A stretch of DNA of 64,000 bases from Candidatus Pelagibacter sp. (lineage in GTDB: Bacteria; Pseudomonadota; Alphaproteobacteria; Pelagibacterales; Pelagibacteraceae). The stretch covers positions 9,713 to 73,712 of the forward strand of contig JAOOLP010000003.1 in NCBI GenBank assembly GCA_028408795.1. Reading direction: 5' to 3'. This document shows positions 16,054 to 25,271 of the stretch, piece by piece. The notes under the pieces were generated by a model, which worked only from the letters and a program-made list of their open reading frames with translations, did not search any database and had not been told where the DNA came from. How positions within the stretch are numbered: position 1 is the first letter of the stretch; each line of letters begins with the position of its first letter. Position numbers and translations under genes: made by a program.

Positions 16054-17436
16054 ATGAATTTATTAATCTTCGCATTAATAATATTATTTGGTTTATCTAG
16101 CTATTACTTTGGCCGCTCAGAGGCGCGCAAATTAATTACAACTAATAAAATTAAACTAAATGCCCTACCATCGTATTATGGATATTATTTAGGTATCTGG
16201 TGTGGGTTACCAGCTCTTATTATTTTATCTCTATGGTCTTTATTTGAACCCACAATTATTAAAATGGTTATTTTGAGCAATTTCTCTAATGTAGAATCAA
16301 AAGACTTATTTTATGAGCAAACTTTATCTTTTTTTAATGGAAATTTTACAGGTGAATTAACTAATAATATTAAAATTGCTTCTGAAAAATATTCCTCTTT
16401 AAATGCTATTGCATACAATTCAAAAATAGCCCTGCTAGCTTCAGCAGTAATTTTTTCAACCTCATATGCTTATAAGAGAGTAAAGTCGAATAATAGAGCA
16501 AGAGATGATGTGGAAGTGATTTTAAAAGGATTATTGTTCGTATCCTCTTTGGTAGCAATTTTAACAACAATAGGAATAATAGTTTCTTTGCTTTTTGAGA
16601 GTATAAAGTTTTTCTCAACTATAAATTTATTTGATTTTATCTTTGGCACATCTTGGAGTCCGCAAAGGGCTTTTGTAAGAGATGCTTCAACCATTACTCC
16701 AGAAGAATATCTTGAATTAAAAGACGCATTTGGATCAGTTCCCCTTTTTGCAGGAACGGCATTCATAGCATTAATAGCAATGTGTGTTGCTGTTCCTATA
16801 GGACTGTTTTCGGGAATTTATTTAGCTGAATATGCTAGCACAAAAGTTAGAAAATATTCAAAACCAATTATAGAAATTTTAGCAGGTATCCCTACCGTTG
16901 TTTACGGATTCTTTGCCGCTTTAACTGTAGGCCCTTTCTTTAGAACGGTTGGCGAAAGCTTGGGCTTAACAGTTTCTTCAGAAAGCGCTTTGGCAGCGGG
17001 ATTAATTATGGGTGTTATGATTATTCCTTACGTCTCGTCTCTTTCAGATGACGTAATCAATTCAGTGCCTCAGTCATTGAGAGATGGTTCTTATGCTGTT
17101 GGTGCTACTAAATCAGAAACTATTAAAAAAGTAATTATTCCAGCTGCACTACCAGGTATTATTGGTTCAATTTTATTAGCAGTTTCAAGAGCTATAGGTG
17201 AAACCATGATTGTAGTTATGGCTGCTGGGTTAGCAGCAAACTTAACAATCAATCCGTTAGAGTCTACAACTACAATTACAACTCAAATAGTAATGATATT
17301 AGTAGGCGATCAGGAGTTCGATAGTCCAAAAACCCAAGCTGCTTTTGCTTTGGGATTAACTTTATTTATAGCAACATTATTTTTAAATTATATAGCTCTT
17401 AGAGTTGTCAAAAAATATAGAGAAAAATATGACTAA
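16054..17436 (+). CDS. pstC: Phosphate ABC transporter permease PstC
   Basis: Inner-membrane permease subunit of the PstSCAB importer, 460 residues, longer than E. coli PstC (about 320) through an N-terminal extension with extra membrane helices and a loop at 60-140. This long form is usual in alphaproteobacteria. The ABC permease core shows the EAA-type loop SLRDGSYAVGATKSETIKKVIIPAALPGI and the PstC segment RAIGETMIVVMAAG. It overlaps pstA by 8 bases. Confidence 0.95.
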   Translation: MNLLIFALIILFGLSSYYFGRSEARKLITTNKIKLNALPSYYGYYLGIWCGLPALIILSLWSLFEPTIIKMVILSNFSNVESKDLFYEQTLSFFNGNFTGELTNNIKIASEKYSSLNAIAYNSKIALLASAVIFSTSYAYKRVKSNNRARDDVEVILKGLLFVSSLVAILTTIGIIVSLLFESIKFFSTINLFDFIFGTSWSPQRAFVRDASTITPEEYLELKDAFGSVPLFAGTAFIALIAMCVAVPIGLFSGIYLAEYASTKVRKYSKPIIEILAGIPTVVYGFFAALTVGPFFRTVGESLGLTVSSESALAAGLIMGVMIIPYVSSLSDDVINSVPQSLRDGSYAVGATKSETIKKVIIPAALPGIIGSILLAVSRAIGETMIVVMAAGLAANLTINPLESTTTITTQIVMILVGDQEFDSPKTQAAFALGLTLFIATLFLNYIALRVVKKYREKYD

Positions 17437-18691
17437 AGAAGAACGATTAAAAAAAAGACATAATGCAGAAAAAAGATTTAGATTTTATGGTCTTTTGTCA
17501 GTTTCATTAGCGGTAATTTTCGTTTTAGTATTAATTCAAAATATTGTTTCTAAAGGAAGTTCAGCGTTTAGCAGAACTACTATAGCAACCGATATATCTT
17601 TTAATGCTGATTTGCTAGAAATTGAAGGTCCAATTACCAAGCAATCGTTAGAAGAAGCTGAGTTTTATGACTTAGCGGTAGAAAGCATATTAAAAATTTA
17701 TCCTAGCAAAGACTCAAAAGAAGAAAGACAAGTTTTAAGATTATTTAGCCCAGACTATGAGTATGAAATCAAAAGATATCTAATAAAAAATCCGGATAAA
17801 ATAAACCGGGTTGCAAGTGTAGAGCTAACATCTTCCGATGATGTTGATCAGCTTAATAAAGGTAATTTTCCAAGAGATTTGCCAGAAGATAGAAGAAGAG
17901 TTTCAAATTTTCAATTAAATATTTATGACAATTTAGTTGAAGATGGCAAAATCGGAAAAAAATTCAATGATTATTTCTTCTCTAAGGGAGACTCTAGAGA
18001 TCCAGAATTAGCAGGTATAGGTGGATCTTTAATGGGATCATTTTTTACAATTATAATTTGTTTAATCTTATCATTTCCTATCGCTATTATGGCGTCAATT
18101 TACTTAGAGGAATTTGCCCCTAAAAATAGAATTACAGACTTTATTGAGATTAATATAAACAACTTAGCAGCTGTACCTTCAATCGTTTATGGGTTACTTG
18201 GATTAGGAATCTTATTGAGCGTAATGGATTTCCCGAGATCTACTCCTCTTGTAGCAGGTATTACTTTATCGTTGATGACTTTACCAAGAATAATTATTCC
18301 ATGTAGAGCTTCGCTTAAAGCAGTTCCGCCATCTATCAGAGAGGCTGCGTTATCTGTTGGCGCTTCGAAATTTCAAACTGTTTTTCATCATGTAGTGCCT
18401 TTAGCAATGCCTGGTACTTTATCAGGAACAATTATTGGTTTAGCACAAGCACTTGGTGAGACAGCACCTTTAATATTAATTGGAATGGTTGCATTTGTTG
18501 TTGATATACCTGGCACCCCAGTTGATCCTTCAGCTTCTTTACCTGTACAAGTTTACTTATGGTCTGAACAAGCGGAAAGAGGCTTTGTTGAAAAAACTTC
18601 AGCTACTATTATGATGTTACTAGGTTTTCTTATTGTAATGAATTTCATAGCTGTTTATCTTAGACAAAAATTTGAAAAAAAATGGAATTAG
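17429..18691 (+). CDS. pstA: Phosphate ABC transporter permease PstA
   Basis: Second permease subunit of the phosphate importer, 420 residues from the ATG at 17429. A TTG eight codons upstream would lengthen the protein into pstC and has no advantage. There is one N-terminal helix (about 17-40), a long periplasmic region (DUF3333-like, typical of alphaproteobacterial PstA), then a permease core with [24 protein letters not shown] and [13 protein letters not shown]. The stop overlaps the pstB start by 10 bases. Confidence 0.95.
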   Translation: MTKEERLKKRHNAEKRFRFYGLLSVSLAVIFVLVLIQNIVSKGSSAFSRTTIATDISFNADLLEIEGPITKQSLEEAEFYDLAVESILKIYPSKDSKEERQVLRLFSPDYEYEIKRYLIKNPDKINRVASVELTSSDDVDQLNKGNFPRDLPEDRRRVSNFQLNIYDNLVEDGKIGKKFNDYFFSKGDSRDPELAGIGGSLMGSFFTIIICLILSFPIAIMASIYLEEFAPKNRITDFIEININNLAAVPSIVYGLLGLGILLSVMDFPRSTPLVAGITLSLMTLPRIIIPCRASLKAVPPSIREAALSVGASKFQTVFHHVVPLAMPGTLSGTIIGLAQALGETAPLILIGMVAFVVDIPGTPVDPSASLPVQVYLWSEQAERGFVEKTSATIMMLLGFLIVMNFIAVYLRQKFEKKWN

Positions 18692-19455
18692 ATAACTCAA
18701 AAATAAAAATAAAATCAAAAAATTTAAATGTTTATTACGGTAATAAACAAGCATTACATAATATTAATTTAGAAATTAATAATAAAGAAGTTACAGCTCT
18801 AATAGGCCCTTCCGGGTGTGGAAAGTCTACTTTTATAAGATGCATCAACAGAATGAATGATACGATAGACATTTGCAAAGTAGATGGTTCAATAGAAATA
18901 GATGGCAAGGAAGTTAATGATAAAAATGTAGATGTTGTCACGCTAAGAGAAAAAATTGGAATGGTTTTTCAAAAACCTAATCCGTTTCCAAAGAGCATTT
19001 ATGATAATATTGCTTATGGTCCAATTATTCATGGAATAGGAGAAAAAAAAGATGAAATGGACAAGATTGTTGAAACAAGTTTAAAAAAAGCTGCATTGTG
19101 GGATGAAGTAAAAGATCGTTTGAATGAGCCTGGAACGGGTTTATCTGGTGGTCAACAACAAAGATTATGTATCGCAAGAGCACTTTCGGTAAATCCAGAA
19201 GTAATACTTATGGACGAACCTTGTTCTGCATTAGACCCTATTGCAACAGCAAAAATAGAAGAGTTAATAGATGATTTGAAGAAAAGCTATACAATTGTTA
19301 TAGTAACACATTCGATGGCTCAAGCTGTGAGAGTTTCACAAAAAACTGGTTTTTTCCATTTGGGCAAAATAATCGAAGTTGATACAACAGAAAAAATTTT
19401 TAAGAACCCGGCTAATAAAATGACACAAGATTATATAACAGGAAGGTTTGGTTAA
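18682..19455 (+). CDS. pstB: Phosphate ABC transporter ATPase PstB
   Basis: Cytoplasmic ATPase of the phosphate importer, 257 residues. Walker A is GPSGCGKST, followed by the PstB hallmark [10 protein letters not shown]. The Q-loop is [17 protein letters not shown], the signature [15 protein letters not shown], Walker [14 protein letters not shown] and the H-switch VTHSM. It overlaps pstA and is followed without gap by phoU. Confidence 0.98.
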   Translation: MELDNSKIKIKSKNLNVYYGNKQALHNINLEINNKEVTALIGPSGCGKSTFIRCINRMNDTIDICKVDGSIEIDGKEVNDKNVDVVTLREKIGMVFQKPNPFPKSIYDNIAYGPIIHGIGEKKDEMDKIVETSLKKAALWDEVKDRLNEPGTGLSGGQQQRLCIARALSVNPEVILMDEPCSALDPIATAKIEELIDDLKKSYTIVIVTHSMAQAVRVSQKTGFFHLGKIIEVDTTEKIFKNPANKMTQDYITGRFG

Positions 19456-20151
19456 ATGTCAGATACTGGACATACAGTTAAGTCTTATGCAGAAGAAATG
19501 CAAAGTCTTAATGATGATTTGGTTAAAATGGGCAGTCTTACCGAAAGTCAACTTGCAGATGCTATGGAAGCTGTCATTAAGCTAGATAAAGAGTCCGTCG
19601 ATAAGATTGTTCAAAATGATAGCAAAATCAATGCACTTAGATCTGCTATAGATAATCAAATTACAACAGTGTTAGTAAAACGTGCGCCTATGGCAGTTGA
19701 TCTAAGAATTACTATTTCAACAATGAAAATCTCGCATGACTTAGAAAGAATAGGTGATTTAGCAAAAAGTGTTGCAAAAAAAGTTACTCCCTTACCAATT
19801 GATTTACCTGACGAGTTGGTAAACAGCTTAAGAAGACTGGGCGATCTAGTACAGAAGCAATTGAAGGATGTTTTAGATGCTTATTTAAATAATTCAAAGG
19901 AGAAAGCTGTAGAAATTTGGAGAAAAGACGAACAAGTTGATGATCTAACTAATTTAGCAATGAATGAAGTAGCTAATTACCTTCAAAAAGATAAGAAAAA
20001 TTTAGAAATGGCTACGCACTTACTATTTGTTACAAAAAATATTGAAAGAGCTGGAGACCACATTACAAATATAGCAGAGTCACTTTATTATTTAATTGAG
20101 GGTGAATATTTAGAAGGAGCTAGACCAAAAGGCAAACCCATAGACAGCTGA
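19456..20151 (+). CDS. phoU: Phosphate uptake regulator PhoU
   Basis: Negative regulator linking PstSCAB transport state to PhoR, 231 residues in two helical PhoU repeats. Metal-binding motifs appear as ISHDLERIGDLAKS (first repeat) and KNIERAGDHITNIAES (second repeat). It starts directly after pstB and shares one base with phoB. Mutants of such genes usually deregulate the pho regulon; here that is inferred from position and family. Confidence 0.96.
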   Translation: MSDTGHTVKSYAEEMQSLNDDLVKMGSLTESQLADAMEAVIKLDKESVDKIVQNDSKINALRSAIDNQITTVLVKRAPMAVDLRITISTMKISHDLERIGDLAKSVAKKVTPLPIDLPDELVNSLRRLGDLVQKQLKDVLDAYLNNSKEKAVEIWRKDEQVDDLTNLAMNEVANYLQKDKKNLEMATHLLFVTKNIERAGDHITNIAESLYYLIEGEYLEGARPKGKPIDS

Positions 20152-20834
20152 TGAGCGCACATATTTTTGTAGTTGAAGATGAAAAACCCATACAAACACT
20201 ACTACGATATAATCTTGAAAAGGAAGGATTTAAAGTCTCATCAAGTGAAAATGGTGAAGAAGCCTTATCTTTAATTAAAGAAAAAAAACCAGATTTGATC
20301 TTACTAGATTGGATGCTACCTGATCTTTCAGGAATAAAAATTTGTCAGCATTTAAAGCATGATAAAAAAGTTAAAGGCATACCTATTATAATGCTCACTG
20401 CTAAAGGTGAAGAAGAAGATAAGGTAAAAGGTCTTGAAAGCGGAGCAGAAGATTATTTAACTAAACCATTTAGCTTTCCCGAACTTCTAGCAAGAATAAA
20501 AGCTATGCTAAGAAGAGTAAAACCAAACGTAGTCAATGAAGAAATTATTTATCTTGATTTAAAGGTAGATAGAGAGTCTATGAAAGTTTATCGTCAAAAT
20601 AAAGAGGTATCCCTTGGACCAAAAGAATTTAAATTGTTAGATTTTCTAATCTCTCAGCCTAAAAGAGTATATTCTAGAGAACAACTCCTAGAGCAAGTTT
20701 GGGGAGAAGATATAAATGTTGAATCAAGAACAGTTGACGTTCATATCACTAGATTAAGACAAGCGATCAACATTGAAGGATCAAAACCTTTAATTAGAAC
20801 AGTAAGATCTGCGGGATATTCTTTAGAAAATTAA
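20151..20834 (+). CDS. phoB: Phosphate regulon response regulator PhoB
   Basis: OmpR-family regulator of 227 residues. The receiver domain (1-120) has the acidic pocket (VEDE), phospho-acceptor Asp in LILLDWMLPD, the switch Thr in MLTAKGE and Lys in YLTKPFS. The DNA-binding winged helix (135-227) has RVYSREQLLEQVWG and RTVDVHITRLRQAI. Partner of the kinase at 13787. The 3' end overlaps the convergent small gene at 20823 by 12 bases. Confidence 0.96.
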   Translation: MSAHIFVVEDEKPIQTLLRYNLEKEGFKVSSSENGEEALSLIKEKKPDLILLDWMLPDLSGIKICQHLKHDKKVKGIPIIMLTAKGEEEDKVKGLESGAEDYLTKPFSFPELLARIKAMLRRVKPNVVNEEIIYLDLKVDRESMKVYRQNKEVSLGPKEFKLLDFLISQPKRVYSREQLLEQVWGEDINVESRTVDVHITRLRQAINIEGSKPLIRTVRSAGYSLEN

Positions 20835-21044
20835 TTGATAAAATCCAATCATAAATAAAGGTATCTGTAATCCAAAGTTTGTAAGAATTGCTTTATCCTT
20901 TGATAAAAATCCAGCTATCGTCCAACCTACAACTCCAGCACCATGAAACATGATATTAATTGGATACATATTTAAGTTAGTTAATAAGATACCTGTTAAA
21001 ACTAAAAAAGTGCTTATCCATTTAAGATATTTTTTAATAAACAT
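20823..21044 (-). CDS. Small membrane protein, unknown function
   Basis: A 73-residue protein of at least two hydrophobic helices (about 9-27 and 52-72), with a third semi-hydrophobic stretch around FHGAGVVGWTIAGFLS. A strong Shine-Dalgarno (AAAGGAG, 7 bases from the ATG) supports translation. I do not recognise the family. It is convergent with phoB, overlapping by 12 bases, and lies beside the Anbu gene, which is on the same strand. Confidence 0.7.
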   Translation of the reverse strand: MFIKKYLKWISTFLVLTGILLTNLNMYPINIMFHGAGVVGWTIAGFLSKDKAILTNFGLQIPLFMIGFYQLIF

Positions 21045-21150
21045 TTAATCTCCTTTGTAATTGTTATTTGTGAAAGATTTATTACAATTTTAAGGTAAAG
21101 ATACATTGACTTAAAAAAATTAACAACTTTTTAAATTTTAAGACTGAAGA

Positions 21151-21876
21151 TTATTTTTCCCAATCAAATTTAGGAAAGGTATCAAATACTTGTAGTACTT
21201 TTTCTGACCACTGATTGCAAACTCTAGAATAGTCTTCATCACTAGTGTTAAGGCATTTAAGATAAGATATCTTTGGCTGATCTTTTTTGTAAACAGCAAT
21301 ATCTATTGGAGGACCGACTGTTAAGTCGCTCTTAAGAGTTGAGTCCATTGAAATTAAGGCACATCTAGATGCATCCCCAATTGAAACATTTGGAGTTATA
21401 ACTCTGTCAAGAATAGGTTTTCCATATTTTACTTCGCCTATAACTAAGTAAGGTTTGCTGTCTGCAGGCCTAATGTAATTTCCTTGAGGATAAACCATAT
21501 ATAATTCTAAATCTTTCCCACGTATTTGACCTCCTATAATAAATGTAGATCCTAAAACTAGACTGTCAGTATTTATGCCATCCGGCGAAGAATGTTTTGT
21601 ATTAAGTTTACCAATGTAAGATGCAATTTGTTCGAAATCTTTACACGTATTAAGACTGATAGAGGCTTTTTTATCATTGATGTCTTTCTCGATGGATTTA
21701 AATACTGCCTGAGACGTTCCTAAGTTTCCTGAGGTAACAATAATGACGGTTCTATCTCCAACATCGTATGTCAGCATTTTAGAGTAAATATTAACGTTAT
21801 CTAAACCCGCATTAGTTCTCGAGTCTGATGCTAGGACTATTCCTTCATTAGTTTTTATGCCCACACAATAAGTCAT
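21151..21876 (-). CDS. Anbu-type proteasome-like peptidase
   Basis: Member of the bacterial proteasome-homologue (Anbu/BPH) branch of the Ntn-hydrolase peptidases, 241 residues. The start MTYCVGIKTNEGIVLASDSRTNAG fits the family: Thr2 would be the nucleophile after Met removal, followed by the DSRTNAG strand. Family members form self-assembling rings or helical stacks in the cytoplasm, with no unfoldase partner known for certain. It is divergent from a circularly permuted ATP-grasp gene 106 bases away, a usual Anbu neighbour. The alpha-E and transglutaminase-like partners often found are absent here. Confidence 0.92.
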   Translation of the reverse strand: MTYCVGIKTNEGIVLASDSRTNAGLDNVNIYSKMLTYDVGDRTVIIVTSGNLGTSQAVFKSIEKDINDKKASISLNTCKDFEQIASYIGKLNTKHSSPDGINTDSLVLGSTFIIGGQIRGKDLELYMVYPQGNYIRPADSKPYLVIGEVKYGKPILDRVITPNVSIGDASRCALISMDSTLKSDLTVGPPIDIAVYKKDQPKISYLKCLNTSDEDYSRVCNQWSEKVLQVFDTFPKFDWEK

Positions 21877-21982
21877 AGTTAATTATTATTTAAAAAACAT
21901 CAATTATTCAATTCTTTATTATCATACCTACTATCTAATCTGTGCATTTGATAATCTGCTCAATTTATTAAAAATTTAAAAA

Positions 21983-23425
21983 ATGGATAATTTATGGAAA
22001 AAATACGAATCTAAAAAGACTTACGACGAGTATCTTAATTCAGACCGTAAACTACGAAAACAAGCAATAATAATATCTCATATACTAGAGAGACACGGTA
22101 TTAAAAAATTAAATGAAATAGAAAAAAACTGTGTAAGCACGATTAGTGCTCGAGGTATTAATTTTAGAGTTTATGAATCTGGTAAAAAGCTTCATGAAAA
22201 AAAATGGCCTCTAGATATTATACCAAGAATATTACTCAAGAAAGATTGGGCTAAAGTTTCAAAGGGGTTGCTACAGAGAGTAAAAGCTTTGAATCTTTTT
22301 ATAGATGATGTTTACAACGATAGAAAAATTTTTAAAGATAATATTATACCTGAAGAACTTGTTTTTAAGTCACCCTATTATCTAAGAGAATGTTATGGTT
22401 TTTCACCAAAATACAAAGCTTGGTCTAATATATCTGGTGTTGATCTAATTAGAAATATTGATGGTGAATTCAAGGTTCTTGAAGACAATCTTAGAGTTCC
22501 ATCAGGGGTTTCGTACATGCTAGAAAATCGAATGGTAATGAGAGATGTTTTTCCTGAATTGTTTACAAAATATAAAGTTGCATCAATTCATCAATATCCA
22601 AATAAATTATATCACTGCATGCTCGAGTGTGTTCCAAGAAGAACTAAAAATCCTCACATGTGCGTACTTACTCCAGGAATTTACAATTCTGCATATTTCG
22701 AGCATAAATTTCTTGCTGAGCAAATGGGGATAGCTTTAGTTGAAGGTAAGGATTTATTTGTAGAAAAAGATTTTGTTTATTTGAAAACTGTAAAAGGCCC
22801 TCTTAAAGTTGATTGTATTTATAGAAGAATTGACGATAATTTTTTAGATCCGAAAGTTTTTTATAAATATTCAGTTCTTGGTGTGCCAGGATTATTTAAG
22901 TGCTGGAGAAAAGGAAATGTTGGTATAATTAATGCTCCTGGCACGGGAATTGCAGACGATAAGGCAATTTACTCTTATGTAGATAAAATGATAAAATTTT
23001 ATTTGGATGAAGAGCCGAAACTAAAACAAGTTCAAACTTTTTTATGTAGAAAAAAAATTCATAAAGACCATGTAATTGAAAATATTTCAAAATTAGTAGT
23101 AAAACCCACTAACGGATCAGGTGGAAATGGAATATTGATTGGACCAAAATCCTCAAAAGATGAGAGAAATAAAATGATAGAAAAAATTAAATCTAAACCA
23201 GAGGATTATATTGCACAACCATTAGAGATACTTTCAACTACACCAACAATTTCAGAGGAAGGAATTCAGCCAAGGCATCTAGATTTAAGGCCCTTCATCT
23301 TAGCTGGTAAAACTTCATGGGTAACTACAGGGGGATTAACAAGAGTTGCTCTAAAAAAAGGAAGTACGATTGTTAATAGTTCGCAGGGTGGTGGATCAAA
23401 AGATACTTTAGTTATTGAAAGATAA
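21983..23425 (+). CDS. Circularly permuted ATP-grasp protein (Anbu-associated)
   Basis: A 480-residue protein of the CP-ATP-grasp (type 2, DUF404/DUF407) family. Segments seen are VLEDNLRVPSGVSYMLENR, the acidic VDCIYRRIDDNFLDP, NAPGTGIADDKAIYSYV, KPTNGSGGNGI (nucleotide-binding loop) and RHLDLRPFIL. Relatives are thought to form amide or peptide bonds with ATP on an unknown substrate and occur with Anbu peptidases. Here it is transcribed away from the Anbu gene and ends 5 bases from the convergent znuA. Confidence 0.92.
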   Translation: MDNLWKKYESKKTYDEYLNSDRKLRKQAIIISHILERHGIKKLNEIEKNCVSTISARGINFRVYESGKKLHEKKWPLDIIPRILLKKDWAKVSKGLLQRVKALNLFIDDVYNDRKIFKDNIIPEELVFKSPYYLRECYGFSPKYKAWSNISGVDLIRNIDGEFKVLEDNLRVPSGVSYMLENRMVMRDVFPELFTKYKVASIHQYPNKLYHCMLECVPRRTKNPHMCVLTPGIYNSAYFEHKFLAEQMGIALVEGKDLFVEKDFVYLKTVKGPLKVDCIYRRIDDNFLDPKVFYKYSVLGVPGLFKCWRKGNVGIINAPGTGIADDKAIYSYVDKMIKFYLDEEPKLKQVQTFLCRKKIHKDHVIENISKLVVKPTNGSGGNGILIGPKSSKDERNKMIEKIKSKPEDYIAQPLEILSTTPTISEEGIQPRHLDLRPFILAGKTSWVTTGGLTRVALKKGSTIVNSSQGGGSKDTLVIER

Positions 23426-23430
23426 AGTAA

Positions 23431-24465
23431 TTAACAACTTTTAAAGGACTTAGACATATTGCTAATTAGATCAAAATATAAAGTTTTTCCTGGGGTTAAA
23501 GTGGCTCCCAATGGATCTAAAACACCAGTTTTAATATTCATATCTTTCGCTACTGCATTGATTATGTCAGGATTAAATTGAGGTTCAGAAAACACACAAC
23601 TTACTTTGTCATGTTCAATTATTTCTCTGATTTCAGATAATTGTTCAGCACCAGGCATCACATCCGTATTAACTGTAAAAGCTCCCAAAACATTTACATC
23701 AAATCTTTTTTCAAAATATTGGTAGGCATCATGGAAAACAATAGATTTGAAATCTTTATTTAGCTCAGATTTTACTTTTTTTACAAGCTTGTCTAAATCT
23801 TTGTTTGCTTTTTTTAAGTTAGTTTTATATTTAGATGCGTTTTCTTGATCGTTTTCTATTAGATGTTCTGCCATTTCACTTAAAATTACTTTTGCGTTCA
23901 TTGGATCAAGCCAAATATGTGGATCGTGTTCACCATGCGCATGTTCGTGATGATCATCATGTTTATCTTCTTTATGACCATGTTCTTTATGATCATCATG
24001 TTTATCTTCTTTATGACCATGTTCTTTATGATCATCATGTTTATCTTCTTTATGACCATGTTCTTTATGTTCACCATGTCCGTGATCATCATGGCCTTCG
24101 AATATGTTTCTTTCTCTAAATTCCAATTTAGTTAATTTCTTAATCTCCATTAATTCTATTTTTTCAGCTTTCTTTGCTATTGATTTTAATGGTTTTTCTA
24201 AAAAACTTTCCAAGTCTTCACCAACCCAAAATATTAAGTCAGCATTTTGCAACATTTTAGCGTGTGATGGTTTTAAAGCAAATCCATGAGGAGAATTATA
24301 TCCATCTACGATTAAATCTGGTTTACCCACCCCATCCATCAAATAACTTGCTAATGAATGTATAGGTTTAATAGAGGCAACTACTTTAATATCTGCATTA
24401 GCTGAAAAATTTATAGCAAATGTAAAAAATAAAGTAATTGTAAGCTTTAAAAATTTGTTTATCAT
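23431..24465 (-). CDS. znuA: Zinc ABC transporter substrate-binding protein ZnuA
   Basis: Periplasmic zinc receptor of the cluster A-I family. I start it at the ATG at 24465 (344 residues), giving a signal peptide ending FSANA; a longer ATG at 24483 would begin 1 base from the Zur palindrome. Zinc ligands include the His in NSPHGFALKPS, the His in DPHIWLD and the His in FHDAYQYF. A His/Asp/Glu/Lys-rich loop between strands (about residues 115-190) contains three exact tandem copies of a 13-residue unit. The gene is divergent from znuC, with the operator between them. Confidence 0.95.
   Translation of the reverse strand: MINKFLKLTITLFFTFAINFSANADIKVVASIKPIHSLASYLMDGVGKPDLIVDGYNSPHGFALKPSHAKMLQNADLIFWVGEDLESFLEKPLKSIAKKAEKIELMEIKKLTKLEFRERNIFEGHDDHGHGEHKEHGHKEDKHDDHKEHGHKEDKHDDHKEHGHKEDKHDDHHEHAHGEHDPHIWLDPMNAKVILSEMAEHLIENDQENASKYKTNLKKANKDLDKLVKKVKSELNKDFKSIVFHDAYQYFEKRFDVNVLGAFTVNTDVMPGAEQLSEIREIIEHDKVSCVFSEPQFNPDIINAVAKDMNIKTGVLDPLGATLTPGKTLYFDLISNMSKSFKSC
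23950..24066. repeat. Three perfect 39-bp tandem repeats in the znuA His-rich loop
   Basis: The 39-base unit beginning at 23950, 23989 and 24028 is identical in all three copies. On the minus strand each encodes the same 13 residues (HDDHKEHGHKEDK or a rotation). Perfect identity at the DNA level implies recent expansion or ongoing slippage/recombination, so copy number may vary between strains. Confidence 0.95.
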
Positions 24466-24484
24466 AGTGTTATAAAGTAACATT

Positions 24485-24499
24485 TGTTATAATATAACA
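24485..24499. promoter_or_regulatory. Zur operator between znuA and znuC
   Basis: TGTTATAATATAACA is a perfect 7-1-7 palindrome in the divergent znuA/znuC region. It matches the Zur box known from alphaproteobacteria (TGTTATANNATAACA type). It lies 25 bases before the znuC ATG and 20 bases from the chosen znuA ATG, so one Zur dimer could control both directions. The zur gene itself is at 26099. Confidence 0.85.
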
Positions 24500-24523
24500 T
24501 ATTTAAGGTCAAGAGATATAATT

Positions 24524-25270
24524 ATGCCTGATAATAATAAGATACTACTTAAAGTTGAAAATGCAGGGATTTCTGTAAACGGAAAATCATTAGTAAGAGG
24601 TGTTTCTTTAGAGGTTAAACAAGGAGAAATAGTTACACTAATTGGTCCAAATGGTTCTGGAAAATCAACTACGGCTAAAATTGCTCTTGGTATTTATAAA
24701 AAGATAGATGGTAAAGTTAAAACATACACTAATAAAATAGGGTATGTGCCTCAAAAAATTTCAATAGATTGGACTTTACCAATTAGAGTAATGGATTTCA
24801 TGACTCTGACAGAAGAATTAACTCAAGATCAAATTAATTCTGCTTTAAATTTAACAGGAGTTGAACATTTAAAAGATAAAAGTTTAAGCAATTTATCTGG
24901 AGGTGAGTTTCAAAGAGTTTTGATAGCAAGAGCTATTTCTAAAAGACCAGAATTATTAGTTCTTGATGAGCCTGTGCAAGGCGTTGATTTTAAGGGTGAA
25001 ATTGCATTATATGAATTAATCAAAAAAATTTCAGAAAAAATGAAATGTGGAATACTTTTAATCTCACATGATTTACATGTAGTAATGTCCGCTACTGATT
25101 TCGTACTATGCTTAAATGGGCATGTCTGTTGTTCCGGAACACCCCAAAAAATTGTAAAAGATAGCAAATATAAGGAACTGTTCGGTGATAGAGCTTCAAA
25201 TATCTTATCTTTATACGAACATAAGCATGACCATACTCACTCTCAGGATGGAACAATAGATCAAAAATAA
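24524..25270 (+). CDS. znuC: Zinc ABC transporter ATPase ZnuC
   Basis: Cytoplasmic ATPase for zinc import, 248 residues. Walker A is GPNGSGKST, the Q-loop GYVPQKISIDWTLPI, the signature LSGGEFQRVLIARA, Walker B LLVLDEPVQGVD and the H-switch ISHDLHVVM. The C-terminus is His-rich (EHKHDHTH), as in other ZnuC proteins. It is first gene of znuC-znuB-zur, directly downstream of the Zur palindrome. Confidence 0.97.
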   Translation: MPDNNKILLKVENAGISVNGKSLVRGVSLEVKQGEIVTLIGPNGSGKSTTAKIALGIYKKIDGKVKTYTNKIGYVPQKISIDWTLPIRVMDFMTLTEELTQDQINSALNLTGVEHLKDKSLSNLSGGEFQRVLIARAISKRPELLVLDEPVQGVDFKGEIALYELIKKISEKMKCGILLISHDLHVVMSATDFVLCLNGHVCCSGTPQKIVKDSKYKELFGDRASNILSLYEHKHDHTHSQDGTIDQK

Positions 25271-25271
25271 T

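Noticed and set aside
23835..24135. His/Tyr/Asp-rich open frames opposite the znuA repeat
   Set aside because: They are the antisense reading of the perfect tandem repeat, which keeps other frames open. No ribosome-binding site or independent support.
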